A stretch of DNA of 64,000 nt, from the NCBI RefSeq assembly GCF_030503435.1, contig NZ_JAUKPO010000001.1, positions 806,001-870,000 on the forward strand. The letters run 5' to 3'. Below the pieces are notes generated by a model. It saw nothing but the letters and a program-made list of their open reading frames with translations, was not told the DNA's origin and did not search any database. The DNA comes from Rhodocytophaga aerolata (GTDB lineage: Bacteria > Bacteroidota > Bacteroidia > Cytophagales > 172606-1). Below are positions 26,566 through 35,303 of this stretch, piece after piece. The position numbers and the translations under genes are program-made. Position 1 is the first letter of the stretch; every line of letters starts with the position of its first letter.

Positions 26566-26589
26566 AAGGCCTCATTAGTGAGGTCTTTT
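26566..26589 (+). terminator. attenuator-like hairpin between sufB and sufC
   Basis: AAGGCCTCA (26566-26574) pairs with TGAGGTCTT (26579-26587) through one G-T wobble around loop TTAG, followed by TT. The T tract is short, so partial read-through into sufC is plausible. Confidence 0.5.
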
Positions 26590-26632
26590 AGTAAATATAT
26601 AATTCTCACTATCTACTTAACCTATACCAAAT

Positions 26633-27385
26633 ATGTTATCAATAAAAAACCTTCAAGCCAATATTGGAGATAAGCAGATTTTGAAAGGCTTGAATCTGGA
26701 AGTAAAAGCGGGCGAAGTACATGCCATTATGGGTCCGAACGGATCAGGCAAAAGTACCCTGGCATCTGTACTGGCAGGCCGCGAAGATTATGAAGTTACC
26801 GGAGGAGAAGTATTATTTTATGGCAAAGACCTGCTGGAACTTTCGCCGGAAGAACGTGCCAGAGAAGGTATATTTTTAGCTTTTCAGTATCCTATTGAGA
26901 TACCAGGTGTAAGTACTACCAACTTTTTAAAAACAGCCGTAAACGAAGTAAGAAAGGCTCGCGGCCAAGAACCGCTGGATGCAGTGCAGTTTCTGACCCG
27001 AATGAAAGAAAAGATGAAGCTGGTAGAAATTAACCAGGCTTTACTGAGCCGTTCACTGAACGAAGGGTTTTCCGGTGGAGAAAAGAAGCGGAATGAAATT
27101 TTCCAGATGGCTATGCTGGAACCCAAACTGGCGATTCTCGACGAAACAGATTCTGGTCTGGATATAGATGCGTTGCGTATTGTAGCAGAGGGTGTAAACA
27201 AACTCCGCACAAAAGACAATGCTACCGTAGTAGTAACTCACTATCAGCGTTTACTGGATTATATTATTCCGGATTTTGTGCATGTGTTATATCAGGGCCG
27301 GATCGTAAAATCAGGTCCCAAAGAACTGGCTCTGGAGTTGGAAGAAAAAGGATACGACTGGATTAAAGATGAAGTATCTGCGTAA
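26633..27385 (+). CDS. sufC: Fe-S assembly ATPase SufC
   Basis: A 250-residue ABC-type ATPase that drives conformational change in the SufBCD complex. It has Walker [12 protein letters not shown] (near 35), Q-loop [19 protein letters not shown], signature [13 protein letters not shown], Walker [17 protein letters not shown] and switch [13 protein letters not shown]. The length and the ENxx-type details match SufC, not a transport ATPase; no membrane partner is nearby. It is followed by the kinase-like gene at 27510. Confidence 0.97.
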   Translation: MLSIKNLQANIGDKQILKGLNLEVKAGEVHAIMGPNGSGKSTLASVLAGREDYEVTGGEVLFYGKDLLELSPEERAREGIFLAFQYPIEIPGVSTTNFLKTAVNEVRKARGQEPLDAVQFLTRMKEKMKLVEINQALLSRSLNEGFSGGEKKRNEIFQMAMLEPKLAILDETDSGLDIDALRIVAEGVNKLRTKDNATVVVTHYQRLLDYIIPDFVHVLYQGRIVKSGPKELALELEEKGYDWIKDEVSA

Positions 27386-27509
27386 CTACAGTCTTCAGTA
27401 ACTTGCTTCCGGTCTTTGGGGCAGAAAATTACGGTTTACATGTAAACAGTTAGAAAGTATGCTCAGCTTTACTTTCAGCAACCAGAGACTACATACGAAA
27501 GACTAATTT

Positions 27510-28040
27510 ATGAACAACTTCTCCCGGTATCCGAAAACGTTATCTTCTGGTATCCATAACACAGTTATTGCACTTTCTGAAGTGGAAGTAGCCAAATTGT
27601 TTGATGAAGATACCCGCTCGGATATTGGTTCAGAGGCAGAGAAAATGAAGTTTGCTAACCGGGTTAATGGACTAGTAGTTAAGTTTATCAGACTTGATTT
27701 TGATGAAGAGAAGAAAGCAGAAATGCTGGTGATGGAGAGATTATACCCGGTAGATTTCCGTGCTTTTGAATTAGAGAAACGAGAGTTGTGGCTAGATGTT
27801 TTTGAGGATGAACTAAAAGAACTTCACAAAGCCGGCTTTGCTCACAGGGATATAAAAAGGCCATCGGATGCATTAGGGCTAGCTTTTGATAATATTTTTC
27901 TCACCTTTACCGGATTGCGGTTAATTGATGTTGGCATTTCAGCTTTACGTTCGCAGGTGGGGGAAAAACTATTCGATTACTATAGAGAACAAGAATTAAA
28001 AGAAGTGGCCTTATTCAAGGAATTTTTTTTAACCAGATAA
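27510..28040 (+). CDS. minimal protein-kinase-like protein inside the suf operon
   Basis: A 176-residue protein between sufC and sufD, ending 2 bp before sufD. It looks like a shrunken protein-kinase core: EVAKLF with Lys29 resembles the VAIK strand, Glu42/Glu44 could be the helix-C acid, MLVMERLYPVDF reads as a hinge, HRDIKR (112-117) is the catalytic loop, Asn128 is a possible metal ligand, and LIDVG (138-142) replaces LxDFG. A glycine-rich loop is not clear, and nearly all of the C-lobe after DVG is missing. It could be an active minimal kinase or a pseudokinase. I recognise no named family. Confidence 0.65.
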   Translation: MNNFSRYPKTLSSGIHNTVIALSEVEVAKLFDEDTRSDIGSEAEKMKFANRVNGLVVKFIRLDFDEEKKAEMLVMERLYPVDFRAFELEKRELWLDVFEDELKELHKAGFAHRDIKRPSDALGLAFDNIFLTFTGLRLIDVGISALRSQVGEKLFDYYREQELKEVALFKEFFLTR

Positions 28041-28042
28041 TC

Positions 28043-29377
28043 ATGAACGAAACTACCACATATACCACAGATCTTAAATCAAGACTGCTTTCCAGCTTTT
28101 CTCAATTCGAAAAGGAATTAAATGGTAGCATCTCCTCCCCCATACATACCCTCCGGAAAGATGCCCTTGAGCAATTTGACCGGTTGGGTTTTCCTACCAC
28201 CAAACACGAAGAGTGGAAATATACCGATATAAAAGGGCTGTTGAAACAGGATTTTGACTTTGCTCCTACTAATAATGGCGTTTCTACATCAGTTTATGAT
28301 GTTCAGGATTTACTTATACCGGATGCAGAGGCGAACATCCTTATATTTGTAAATGGTATATACCAGGTCGGTTTGTCCAAAATAGTAAGTCCTTCACAAG
28401 ATATTATCATTAAAGACTTTACGGAAGCCTATACTACGCATGCTTCTGTAATAGATTCCTACTTTGCCAAATTTGCGGCGTATAATACCAATGCTTTTGT
28501 TGCGCTAAACACAGCTTTTGCACAAAAAGGCAGTTTTATCTATGTACCGAATAATAAGATCGTAGAAAAGCCGGTTATTATTTATCATATAGCAGATACC
28601 AGTGTAGGCAAACCAGTGTCTATGCCCCGCAATCTGCTGGTAACTGGTAAAAATAGTCAGGCGAGTGTAGTAGAAGTGTATCTGACCAAAGGAGAAGGAA
28701 CCAGTTTTGCTAATACGGTTACAGAGATTGTTATACAAGAGAATGCCAGCCTGGAGCATATCAAAATTCAGAATGAAGGAAGCGAAGCCTACAACATTGG
28801 CACTACGCAAGTATACCAGGTAAGGGATAGCAAGTTTTTCTCAGTGACTATTTCATTGAACGGAGCTATTGTACGCAACGATTTGAATATTGTACTGGAT
28901 GATCAGAATTGTGAAGCTAACTTATATGGTTTGTATATGCCAACTGGCAAAACCCATATAGATAACCATAGTCTGGTAGACCATGCCAAGCCACATTCCT
29001 ATAGCAATGAATTGTACAAGGGTATATTAGATGGCAAATCTACCGGTGTGTTTAATGGGAAGATTTTTGTGCGGCAAGATGCCCAGAAAACCAATGCTTT
29101 CCAGTCAAATAGAAATATCCTGCTTTCCAAAGAAGCTTCGATGAATACAAAGCCGCAGCTGGAAATTTTTGCAGATGATGTAAAATGCTCGCATGGGGCT
29201 ACTACTGGTCAGTTGGATAACGATATGCTCTTTTACTTGCGCTCTCGAGGAATAAGTCTGGAAAAAGCCAAAGCCCTGCTAATGCATGCCTTTGCAGCCG
29301 ATGTAGTGAATCAGATTAAAATAGAACCAGTACGGCATTACATAGAAAATGCGATTACCAGCCGCTTAACTGAATAG
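28043..29377 (+). CDS. sufD: Fe-S assembly protein SufD
   Basis: A 444-residue SufD, partner of SufB in the SufBC2D scaffold. It has the N-terminal helical part with FPTTKHEEWKYTDIKGLLK, then the parallel beta-helix ending in HSLVDHAKPHSYSNELYKGILDGKSTGVFNGKIFVRQDAQKTNAFQSNRNILLS. The C-terminal AGDD-like FADDVKCSHGATTGQLDNDMLFYLRSRGIS follows. It begins 2 bp after the kinase-like gene, implying coupled translation. Confidence 0.97.
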   Translation: MNETTTYTTDLKSRLLSSFSQFEKELNGSISSPIHTLRKDALEQFDRLGFPTTKHEEWKYTDIKGLLKQDFDFAPTNNGVSTSVYDVQDLLIPDAEANILIFVNGIYQVGLSKIVSPSQDIIIKDFTEAYTTHASVIDSYFAKFAAYNTNAFVALNTAFAQKGSFIYVPNNKIVEKPVIIYHIADTSVGKPVSMPRNLLVTGKNSQASVVEVYLTKGEGTSFANTVTEIVIQENASLEHIKIQNEGSEAYNIGTTQVYQVRDSKFFSVTISLNGAIVRNDLNIVLDDQNCEANLYGLYMPTGKTHIDNHSLVDHAKPHSYSNELYKGILDGKSTGVFNGKIFVRQDAQKTNAFQSNRNILLSKEASMNTKPQLEIFADDVKCSHGATTGQLDNDMLFYLRSRGISLEKAKALLMHAFAADVVNQIKIEPVRHYIENAITSRLTE

Positions 29378-29409
29378 TTTTCTGGTATTTTTTGTTCAGA
29401 ACATAAGTA

Positions 29410-29461
29410 CCCCTAAATCCCCTAAAGGTGCTATAAAAAGTCTCTTTAGGGGATTTAGAGG
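29410..29461. repeat. inverted repeat in the suf operon
   Basis: CCCCTAAATCCCCTAAAG (29410-29427) and CTTTAGGGGATTTAGAGG (29444-29461) match in 17 of 18 positions with a 16-nt loop. It would form a stable hairpin between sufD and sufS, with no T tract. Its form suggests a dispersed palindromic repeat. Confidence 0.6.
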
Positions 29462-29492
29462 CAATACTACCAACACCTAAACTTGCAACACG

Positions 29493-30719
29493 ATGTACAA
29501 AGTATTTGATGTACTGGAAATACGGAAGGATTTTCCTATTCTCAACCAGACCATTCATGGCAAACCACTGGTATATTTCGATAATGCAGCCACTACCCAG
29601 AAACCTCAATCGGTTATACAAGCCATCAGTGAATATTACCAGGAGTTCAACGCCAACATTCACCGGGGTATTCATACTTTAGCCGAGAAAGCTACTGCCG
29701 AGTATGAAGGCACCAGGGAAATGGTGCGTAAGTTTATTAATGCATCCTCTACAGATGAAATAATTTTTACCCGTGGTACTACAGAAAGCATCAATCTGGT
29801 TGCTGCTACCTTTGGCCGTCAGCAGGTAAAAGCTGGCGATGAAGTAATTATTACCACCATGGAGCATCATTCCAATATTGTTCCCTGGCAAATGCTGTGC
29901 GAAGAAAAAGGTGCTACGCTGAAAGTTATCCCTATTAATGATGCAGGCGAAATTATTCTGGAAGAATACGAGAAACTGCTCTCCGAACGTACCAAACTCG
30001 TAGCAGCCGTTTATGTATCTAACAGTTTAGGTACGATTAACCCAGTTAAAGAAATCATAGACCGGGCGCATGCGTTTGGCGCCAGAGTACTGATAGATGG
30101 TGCACAGGCGTCCGCTCATTTAGATATTAATGTGCAGGAACTGAACTGCGATTTTTATGCTTTTTCCTCCCATAAACTGTATGGACCTACTGGTATAGGT
30201 GTATTATATGGCAAGAGAGAATTACTGGATTCTATGCCTCCCTATCAAGGTGGTGGTGAAATGATAAAAGAGGTATCTTTTGAAAAAACGACCTACAACG
30301 AATTGCCCTATAAATTTGAAGCAGGTACACCCAATATTGCCGATACAGTGGCTTTTAAAAAGGCTCTGGAATATGTGAATGAAATTAGCAAACCGGTAGC
30401 TGCCGAGTATGAACATGAATTACTAACCTATGCAACGGAATCTTTACAGGAAATAAATGGTTTACGCATAGTAGGTACGGCCAAAGAGAAAATAAGCATT
30501 GTTTCTTTTGTGGTAGAAGGCGTTCATCATCAAGACATTGGAATTATACTGGATACACAGGGAATAGCTGTACGCACAGGCCACCACTGTACACAACCGT
30601 TAATGCAGCGGTTTGGTATTCCTGGCACCACACGGGCTTCCTTTGCCATGTATAATACAAAAGAGGAAATAGATAAACTGGTGAAAGGCCTACATAGAGT
30701 AGTAAAGATGTTCAGGTAA
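29493..30719 (+). CDS. sufS: SufS-type cysteine desulfurase
   Basis: A 408-residue PLP enzyme that removes sulfur from cysteine to feed Fe-S assembly. It contains HRGIHTLAEKAT, FTRGTTESINLVA, EHHSNIVPWQ, the PLP lysine in DFYAFSSHKLYGPTG, and the catalytic cysteine in RTGHHCTQPLM. The short active-site loop and the start (IRKDFPILNQTIHGKPLVYFDNAATTQKP) are those of the SufS/group II class. The partner SufE is encoded next. Confidence 0.97.
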   Translation: MYKVFDVLEIRKDFPILNQTIHGKPLVYFDNAATTQKPQSVIQAISEYYQEFNANIHRGIHTLAEKATAEYEGTREMVRKFINASSTDEIIFTRGTTESINLVAATFGRQQVKAGDEVIITTMEHHSNIVPWQMLCEEKGATLKVIPINDAGEIILEEYEKLLSERTKLVAAVYVSNSLGTINPVKEIIDRAHAFGARVLIDGAQASAHLDINVQELNCDFYAFSSHKLYGPTGIGVLYGKRELLDSMPPYQGGGEMIKEVSFEKTTYNELPYKFEAGTPNIADTVAFKKALEYVNEISKPVAAEYEHELLTYATESLQEINGLRIVGTAKEKISIVSFVVEGVHHQDIGIILDTQGIAVRTGHHCTQPLMQRFGIPGTTRASFAMYNTKEEIDKLVKGLHRVVKMFR

Positions 30720-30731
30720 AAGAATTAACTA

Positions 30732-31160
30732 ATGACCATAAACCAGATACAAGACGAGATAATAGAGGAATTTGCTCTATTCGATGATTGGACCGATAAA
30801 TATGAGTACATTATTGATATAGGCAAAAAACTTCCTCCCTTATCTTCAGAATATAAAACGGAAGAGAATAAAATAAAAGGTTGCCAGTCGCAGGTATGGT
30901 TGCATGCGCATATGGATGGCGACAAACTTTTGTTTGAAGGAGATAGTGATGCAGTAATTGTAAAAGGCTTAATTGGTTTACTGATCCGGGTTTTGTCTGG
31001 CCAGAAGCCGGAAGATATAGCCAAAGCTACTTTATATTTTATAGATAAAATTGGCATGAGCCAACATCTGGCCCAAACCCGTTCCAATGGGTTGGCTTCT
31101 ATGGTGAAACAGATGAAGCTCTACGGCATAGCTTTTCAGGCAAAACAAGAAGTAAAATAA
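30732..31160 (+). CDS. sufE: sulfur acceptor SufE
   Basis: A 142-residue SufE that takes persulfide from SufS. It has the family start EIIEEFALFDDWTDKYEYIIDIGKKLPPL and the acceptor cysteine in KIKGCQSQVWLH (near residue 50), then LIRVLSGQKPEDI and the C-terminal RSNGLASMVKQMK. It lies 12 bp after sufS in the same operon. Confidence 0.96.
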   Translation: MTINQIQDEIIEEFALFDDWTDKYEYIIDIGKKLPPLSSEYKTEENKIKGCQSQVWLHAHMDGDKLLFEGDSDAVIVKGLIGLLIRVLSGQKPEDIAKATLYFIDKIGMSQHLAQTRSNGLASMVKQMKLYGIAFQAKQEVK

Positions 31161-31212
31161 ATGTATAGAGTTTATTCTCTATTGACTAGCTCTAACCCAA
31201 AACGTTAAACGA

Positions 31213-31527
31213 ATGATGACAGAAGCAGAACTACGGGACAAAGTAATGGATGCCATAAAAATGGTTTATGATCCCGAAATTCCGGTAGATATTTATGAAC
31301 TGGGCCTGATCTATGACATTAAAATTTACCCAGTGAATAATGTATATATCTTAATGACCTTAACTTCGCCTGCCTGCCCGTCTGCCGGAACCATTCCAGG
31401 GGAGGTAGAAGAGAAAATTCGGGCTATTGAGGGAGTAGGCGATGTAAACGTAGAACTAACCTTCGACCCGCCCTATACCCAGGACATGATGTCGGAAGTA
31501 GCCAAACTAGAATTAGGCTTTATGTAA
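31213..31527 (+). CDS. DUF59 metal-sulfur cluster assembly factor (SufT/YitW-like)
   Basis: A 104-residue DUF59/MIP18-type protein. It opens MMTEAELRDKVMDAIKMVYDPEIPVDIYELGLIYDI, the DPE and DIYELGLI motifs of the family, and has the conserved cysteine in LTSPACPSAG, then VELTFDPPYTQDMMS. Such proteins help mature Fe-S proteins, and this gene order (after sufE) is common in Bacteroidota. Either of the first two ATGs could start it. The exact role, SufT-like or PaaD-like, cannot be separated by sequence alone. Confidence 0.9.
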   Translation: MMTEAELRDKVMDAIKMVYDPEIPVDIYELGLIYDIKIYPVNNVYILMTLTSPACPSAGTIPGEVEEKIRAIEGVGDVNVELTFDPPYTQDMMSEVAKLELGFM

Positions 31528-31607
31528 ACAAGTGAATTATCAGTCGGCGCATTGCCAGTAGTTATTCAGCACATTTTCAAATTATTCAATTTTCAAATTA
31601 TACACCT

Positions 31608-32036
31608 ATGTACCCCGAACAATTAGTTGCTCCCATGCGCCAGGACTTAACGGTTGCTGGTTTCCGGGAATTAAGAACTGCCGATGAGGTAAAACAAGTA
31701 TTGGATGAAACCACAGGTACTACACTGGTTGTAGTAAACTCTGTATGCGGTTGTGCAGCTGGTGCTGCCCGTCCAGGTATAAAAATGGCCCTTCAGAACA
31801 GTGATGCACATCCGGACCGTCTGGTAACAGTTTTTGCTGGTGTAGACAAAGAAGCTGTACAAACTGCCAGAGATTATATGTTGCCTTACCCGCCTTCTTC
31901 TCCGTCTATTGCCTTATTTAAAGATGGAGAACTGGTACACTTCATTGAACGGCACCATATTGAAGGCCGTAATGCACAAATGATTGCCAGCCATCTGATT
32001 GAAGTGTTTGATGAGTATTGTGACGAAGAAGATTAA
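31608..32036 (+). CDS. BrxA/BrxB-family bacilliredoxin
   Basis: A 142-residue thioredoxin-fold protein of the YphP/YqiW (DUF1094) family. The active motif CGC is at residues 47-49 in VVNSVCGCAAGAARPG. It also has PDRLVTVFAGVDKEAV, PYPPSSPSIALFKDGELVHFIERHHIEGR and a C-terminal acidic DEYCDEED. Relatives remove bacillithiol or other thiols from proteins. Next to the SUF genes it could protect persulfide chemistry, which is inference. A strong terminator follows, probably closing the operon. Confidence 0.93.
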   Translation: MYPEQLVAPMRQDLTVAGFRELRTADEVKQVLDETTGTTLVVVNSVCGCAAGAARPGIKMALQNSDAHPDRLVTVFAGVDKEAVQTARDYMLPYPPSSPSIALFKDGELVHFIERHHIEGRNAQMIASHLIEVFDEYCDEED

Positions 32037-32061
32037 TATCCGTAAATATTTCTATTTACAG

Positions 32062-32092
32062 AGCCTTACAGAAATGTAGGGCTTTTGTTTTT
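32062..32092 (+). terminator. intrinsic terminator ending the suf operon
   Basis: AGCCTTACA (32062-32070) pairs with TGTAGGGCT (32075-32083) around a GAAA tetraloop, followed by TTTGTTTTT. Confidence 0.85.
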
Positions 32093-32133
32093 ACGCTCAG
32101 TTTATTTTTTCATATTAGCTTGAAATATTGAAT

Positions 32134-32682
32134 ATGTTTGAGATACATACCCAAAGGCTCCGGCTTATTCCACTCAATTTGCAAAACTTACTGCTGTTGA
32201 AAGAAGACAGAGCCGCCATGGAAAAAAATTTAAACCTGGCTATTTCACAGCAAGTCATAGACCCACCTATACAGGCAGAAATTGCCGATGCCATTGATTT
32301 CTGGATAGTAAAAGTAAGCCAGAATGAAGAAAATTATCCGTGGTTCACGAATTGGGAGATGGTGTTGAAAGAAAAAAATGTATCCATTGGCGGAATTGGG
32401 CTAACAGGTGCACCAGACAAACAGGGTCAGGTGATGGTCGGATATGGGCTTGATAAAAACTACCATAATCAGGGATTTGCTACCGAAAGCTTACAGGCAC
32501 TTATTCAGTGGGTGTTCAAAAACCCGGATGCCAAAAGTATTATTGCCGAAACCAAAGCAGATAATGTAGCTTCCCAGAAAGTACTTTCAAAAAATGGATT
32601 TAAACAAGTTGACCGGAAAGAAGATCTGATGTTATGGAAACTGGAAAGAGAAGCCTGGGAAACAAAAAAGCCTGCCAACTAA
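32134..32682 (+). CDS. GNAT-family N-acetyltransferase (RimJ/RimL-like)
   Basis: A 182-residue acetyltransferase from the ATG at 32134 (a TTG two codons earlier is possible). It has the RimJ/RimL style start EIHTQRLRLIPLNLQNLLLL, then NVSIGGIGLTGAP, the acetyl-CoA loop YHNQGFATESLQALIQWVF and ADNVASQKVLSKNGF. Targets in this group are protein N-termini or small molecules, not predictable here. It lies after the suf terminator with its own terminator overlapping the stop codon. Confidence 0.9.
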   Translation: MFEIHTQRLRLIPLNLQNLLLLKEDRAAMEKNLNLAISQQVIDPPIQAEIADAIDFWIVKVSQNEENYPWFTNWEMVLKEKNVSIGGIGLTGAPDKQGQVMVGYGLDKNYHNQGFATESLQALIQWVFKNPDAKSIIAETKADNVASQKVLSKNGFKQVDRKEDLMLWKLEREAWETKKPAN

Positions 32683-32700
32683 TGGGCAGGCTTATATAAT
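32668..32700 (+). terminator. intrinsic terminator overlapping the GNAT stop codon
   Basis: AAGCCTGCC (32668-32676) pairs with GGCAGGCTT (32685-32693) and is followed by AT-rich sequence. The stop codon sits in the loop. Confidence 0.65.
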
Positions 32701-32735
32701 TTTATAAGTGCAGCACAGATACTAGTTACCGAATT

Positions 32736-33491
32736 TTATCTTCTGCTTTTTTCTTTCTCCACTATCACTACATCTTCTACATCGGCAAAGATACGTCCGC
32801 AGTGTTCGCATACAATAATCTTTTTCTTATCGCGGATATCAGCCTGACGTTGCGGAGGAACCGTATTGAAACATCCGCCACAAGCTCCTCTTTTTACCAT
32901 CACTACTGCCAGGCCGTTCAACGCATTGCTTCTGATTTTGTCATATGATTTCAATAACCGGTCTTCAATGTGCTGTATTTGCTTTTCCCGTTCTTCCCTC
33001 AGCTTATTTTCATCCTCTTCGCTCTCCGACACAAGCGCTTTCAGTTCGGTATTCTTGGTATTTAAATCTTTTTTTCGTTCAGAAAGTATACCTTGTGTAT
33101 TTTTAATCTCATCCTGCTTACGGGCTATTTTTGCGTTGGCTTCATTAATCCGCTTGTCGGCCAGTTCCATTTCCAGTGTTTGCAATTCTATCTCTTTGGT
33201 AATGGCATCGTATTCGCGGTTGTTCCGCACATTCATTTGCTGATCTTTGTATTTATTTATCAGCTTTTCGGCTTCTTTTTTGGCTTGCTTATTCCGGTTT
33301 ATTTCCTCCTCCAGAACAGCAATATCCTTTTCAAATTTTCCGACCCTGGTTTCGTAGCCTGCTATTTCGTCTTCCAGATCCATTACTTCCTCCGGAAGGT
33401 CGCCACGTACTTTCTGAATGGCGTCTAATTTGGAATCTATCTGTTGCAGGGTGAGCAAAGCCTCAAGTTTCTGTGCTACTGTTCTTTCCAT
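32736..33491 (-). CDS. coiled-coil protein with C4 zinc ribbon
   Basis: A 251-residue protein from the ATG at 33489-33491; an in-frame TTG three codons upstream would overlap the previous gene. Residues 10-180 form a long charged coiled coil. The C-terminal C4-type zinc ribbon has RGACGGCFNTVPPQ and IIVCEHCGRIFAD. The family is widespread in Bacteroidota and often next to the Nif3-like gene, as here; a nucleic-acid-binding role has been proposed but is not proved. The upstream gene ends 5 bp before this start. Confidence 0.92.
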   Translation of the reverse strand: MERTVAQKLEALLTLQQIDSKLDAIQKVRGDLPEEVMDLEDEIAGYETRVGKFEKDIAVLEEEINRNKQAKKEAEKLINKYKDQQMNVRNNREYDAITKEIELQTLEMELADKRINEANAKIARKQDEIKNTQGILSERKKDLNTKNTELKALVSESEEDENKLREEREKQIQHIEDRLLKSYDKIRSNALNGLAVVMVKRGACGGCFNTVPPQRQADIRDKKKIIVCEHCGRIFADVEDVVIVEKEKSRR

Positions 33492-33496
33492 TGAGT

Positions 33497-34594
33497 TCAA
33501 AGGTAAAAGATAGGATTGGTTATGATTTTTGACAAAATGAGTGCAATATTAGTAAATTTTTGGGACAAATACGTATGAATCAATTCTTTTGTAAATACTT
33601 CACTTTCATAGTGCCCAATATCTGCCAGAATAATTTTTGCATCAGCATCAAAAAACTCATGATACTTTACATCTGCTGTAATAAAAACATCGGCATTTTG
33701 CCGGATGGCATCTGGCAATAAAAAAATACCGGCTCCCCCACAGATAGCAATCTTTTGTATTGGTTTGTTGCGCAGACTTGTATATTTAATGCAATTCAGC
33801 TGCATTTGAGTTTTCAGATAGGATAAAAATGCTTTCTCCTCCATCGGCTGCGGCAGTTCGCCGATGGCACCGGAACCCACATCCTGGTAGGCATTTTCCA
33901 GCGAAGAGAGATAATACGCCACTTCTTCATACGGATGTGCTTGCCTTAAAGCTGCTAACACCCTTCCGGAAAGATAAGCCGGCATAATTACTTCTACCCG
34001 TTCCTCCTGCACCTCTTCTGGTTTATGCTGGTTCCCAATATGCGGATTGGCTTCTTCATTGGGTGTGAAGGTTCCGGTTCCGGCCGTACGGAAACTGCAC
34101 CCGGAATAATTTCCAATATTTCCGGCCCCTGCTTCATACAAGGCATTCAATACCTGGGTGGTATTTTCAACCGGAATAAAAGTTACCAGTTTTTGCAATA
34201 GCTGTTTCTTGGGAGACAGAATACGGACTTTTTCTAATCCTAGTTTTTGGGCTATCTTAAAATTTACTCCGCCCTTTACATTATCCAGGTTGGTATGAAT
34301 CGCATAAATGGCAATATCATTTTTTATAGCTTTCAGCACCGTCCGTTCTACATACGTTGCACCTGTTAGCTTTTTCAACCCTTTAAACACAATAGGATGG
34401 TGAGCAATAACCAGGTTACACGATTGATTAATAGCTTCTTCTACTACAGCCTCCGTAGCATCCAGGCTGATCAGCACTCCTTTTACCTCCCATTCGGGGC
34501 TGCCAGTAATTAGTCCGGCATTGTCGTAGCTTTCCTGGTAGGTAACCGGAGCCCAGTGTTCCAAATAGTTTGTAATATCTCTTATTTTAGGCAT
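33497..34594 (-). CDS. Nif3-like dinuclear metal-centre protein
   Basis: A 365-residue Nif3/YbgI-family protein. The metal-binding halves are at the ends: NAGLITGSPEW, VIAHHPIVFKGLKK, AIYAIHTNLDNVKGGVNF, and near the C-terminus ITADVKYHEFFDA and DIGHYESE. In between (about 130-230) lies a PII/CutA-like insert, KLVTFIPVENTTQVLNALYEAGAGNIGNYSGCSF, as in the longer members. The family forms hexameric rings; the reaction is still uncertain, with GTP cyclohydrolase-like activity discussed for some. It pairs with the zinc-ribbon gene. Confidence 0.93.
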   Translation of the reverse strand: MPKIRDITNYLEHWAPVTYQESYDNAGLITGSPEWEVKGVLISLDATEAVVEEAINQSCNLVIAHHPIVFKGLKKLTGATYVERTVLKAIKNDIAIYAIHTNLDNVKGGVNFKIAQKLGLEKVRILSPKKQLLQKLVTFIPVENTTQVLNALYEAGAGNIGNYSGCSFRTAGTGTFTPNEEANPHIGNQHKPEEVQEERVEVIMPAYLSGRVLAALRQAHPYEEVAYYLSSLENAYQDVGSGAIGELPQPMEEKAFLSYLKTQMQLNCIKYTSLRNKPIQKIAICGGAGIFLLPDAIRQNADVFITADVKYHEFFDADAKIILADIGHYESEVFTKELIHTYLSQKFTNIALILSKIITNPIFYL

Positions 34595-34621
34595 AGCTCA
34601 ATAGTCATTGGTCAGTAGTCA

Positions 34622-35146
34622 TTATACATTTCCCAGATATTTTTCCCGGATCACATTCAGGTGGTGCTGCTCGTGGCCGGCAATGACAAATAGAATAGCC
34701 CTGGCAGAAATATCTTTTCCATTGGCATTCCCTAGTTGAGATAAGCTTTCTTCGGTAAAACTATTAAACAAAAGCAAATTGGCTTCTCTAATCAACTGGT
34801 ATTCTTTCAATACATCGGCAAAAGAGCCGATAGTGCTTGCAGCATGCTGGGCATATATATTTTCATCGAAACCCGGCAAGGCTTGTTTTTCGCCTCTGGC
34901 AATACACAAAGCCCGGTAACTCATCACCCGTTCGGTATCTACCATGTGCCGCAGCAATTCCAGCAAAGACCATTTTCCGGGTGCATAGCGGTAGTGGAGT
35001 TGTTCTGGAGTCAGCGAAGTAAATAACACGGTTACTTCATTCATCCCTTTTCTTAGCTGCGCCAACACATCATTTCCTTCTACTAAATTAATGTACCGGC
35101 TTGTATAGGGGCTTTGGGCATATTCATTTTCTTGTGGTTTGTTCAT
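34622..35146 (-). CDS. DinB-family metal-binding protein
   Basis: A 174-residue DinB/YfiT four-helix-bundle protein. The three histidine ligands are visible as LLRHMVDTE, and GHEQHHLNVI at the C-terminal helix. The N-terminal part has LRKGMNEVTVLFTSLTPEQLHYRYAPGKWSLLEL, typical of DinB proteins. Members include thiol-dependent transferases; the substrate is unknown. It lies 27 bp upstream of the Nif3-like gene on the same strand, and its promoter region is shared with hemF, transcribed the other way. Confidence 0.9.
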   Translation of the reverse strand: MNKPQENEYAQSPYTSRYINLVEGNDVLAQLRKGMNEVTVLFTSLTPEQLHYRYAPGKWSLLELLRHMVDTERVMSYRALCIARGEKQALPGFDENIYAQHAASTIGSFADVLKEYQLIREANLLLFNSFTEESLSQLGNANGKDISARAILFVIAGHEQHHLNVIREKYLGNV

Positions 35147-35209
35147 AGGTGTATAATTGTTTTATGATTTGAGCGTATCGTATTTATAGCCTTACCATCT
35201 AAAATATCG

Positions 35210-35217
35210 TACTTTTG
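35210..35217 (+). promoter_or_regulatory. -7 element upstream of hemF
   Basis: TACTTTTG matches TAnnTTTG and lies 86 bp before the hemF ATG. A -33 TTTG at ideal spacing is not clear, so this is a candidate only. Confidence 0.4.
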
Positions 35218-35303
35218 TTGCAAGTAAATAAAAATGCACCAAATCGGCTACAGGTATAGAACAATGAATAACAGCTAATTTGGTAGTTAAGTATAAAGAT
35301 ACT

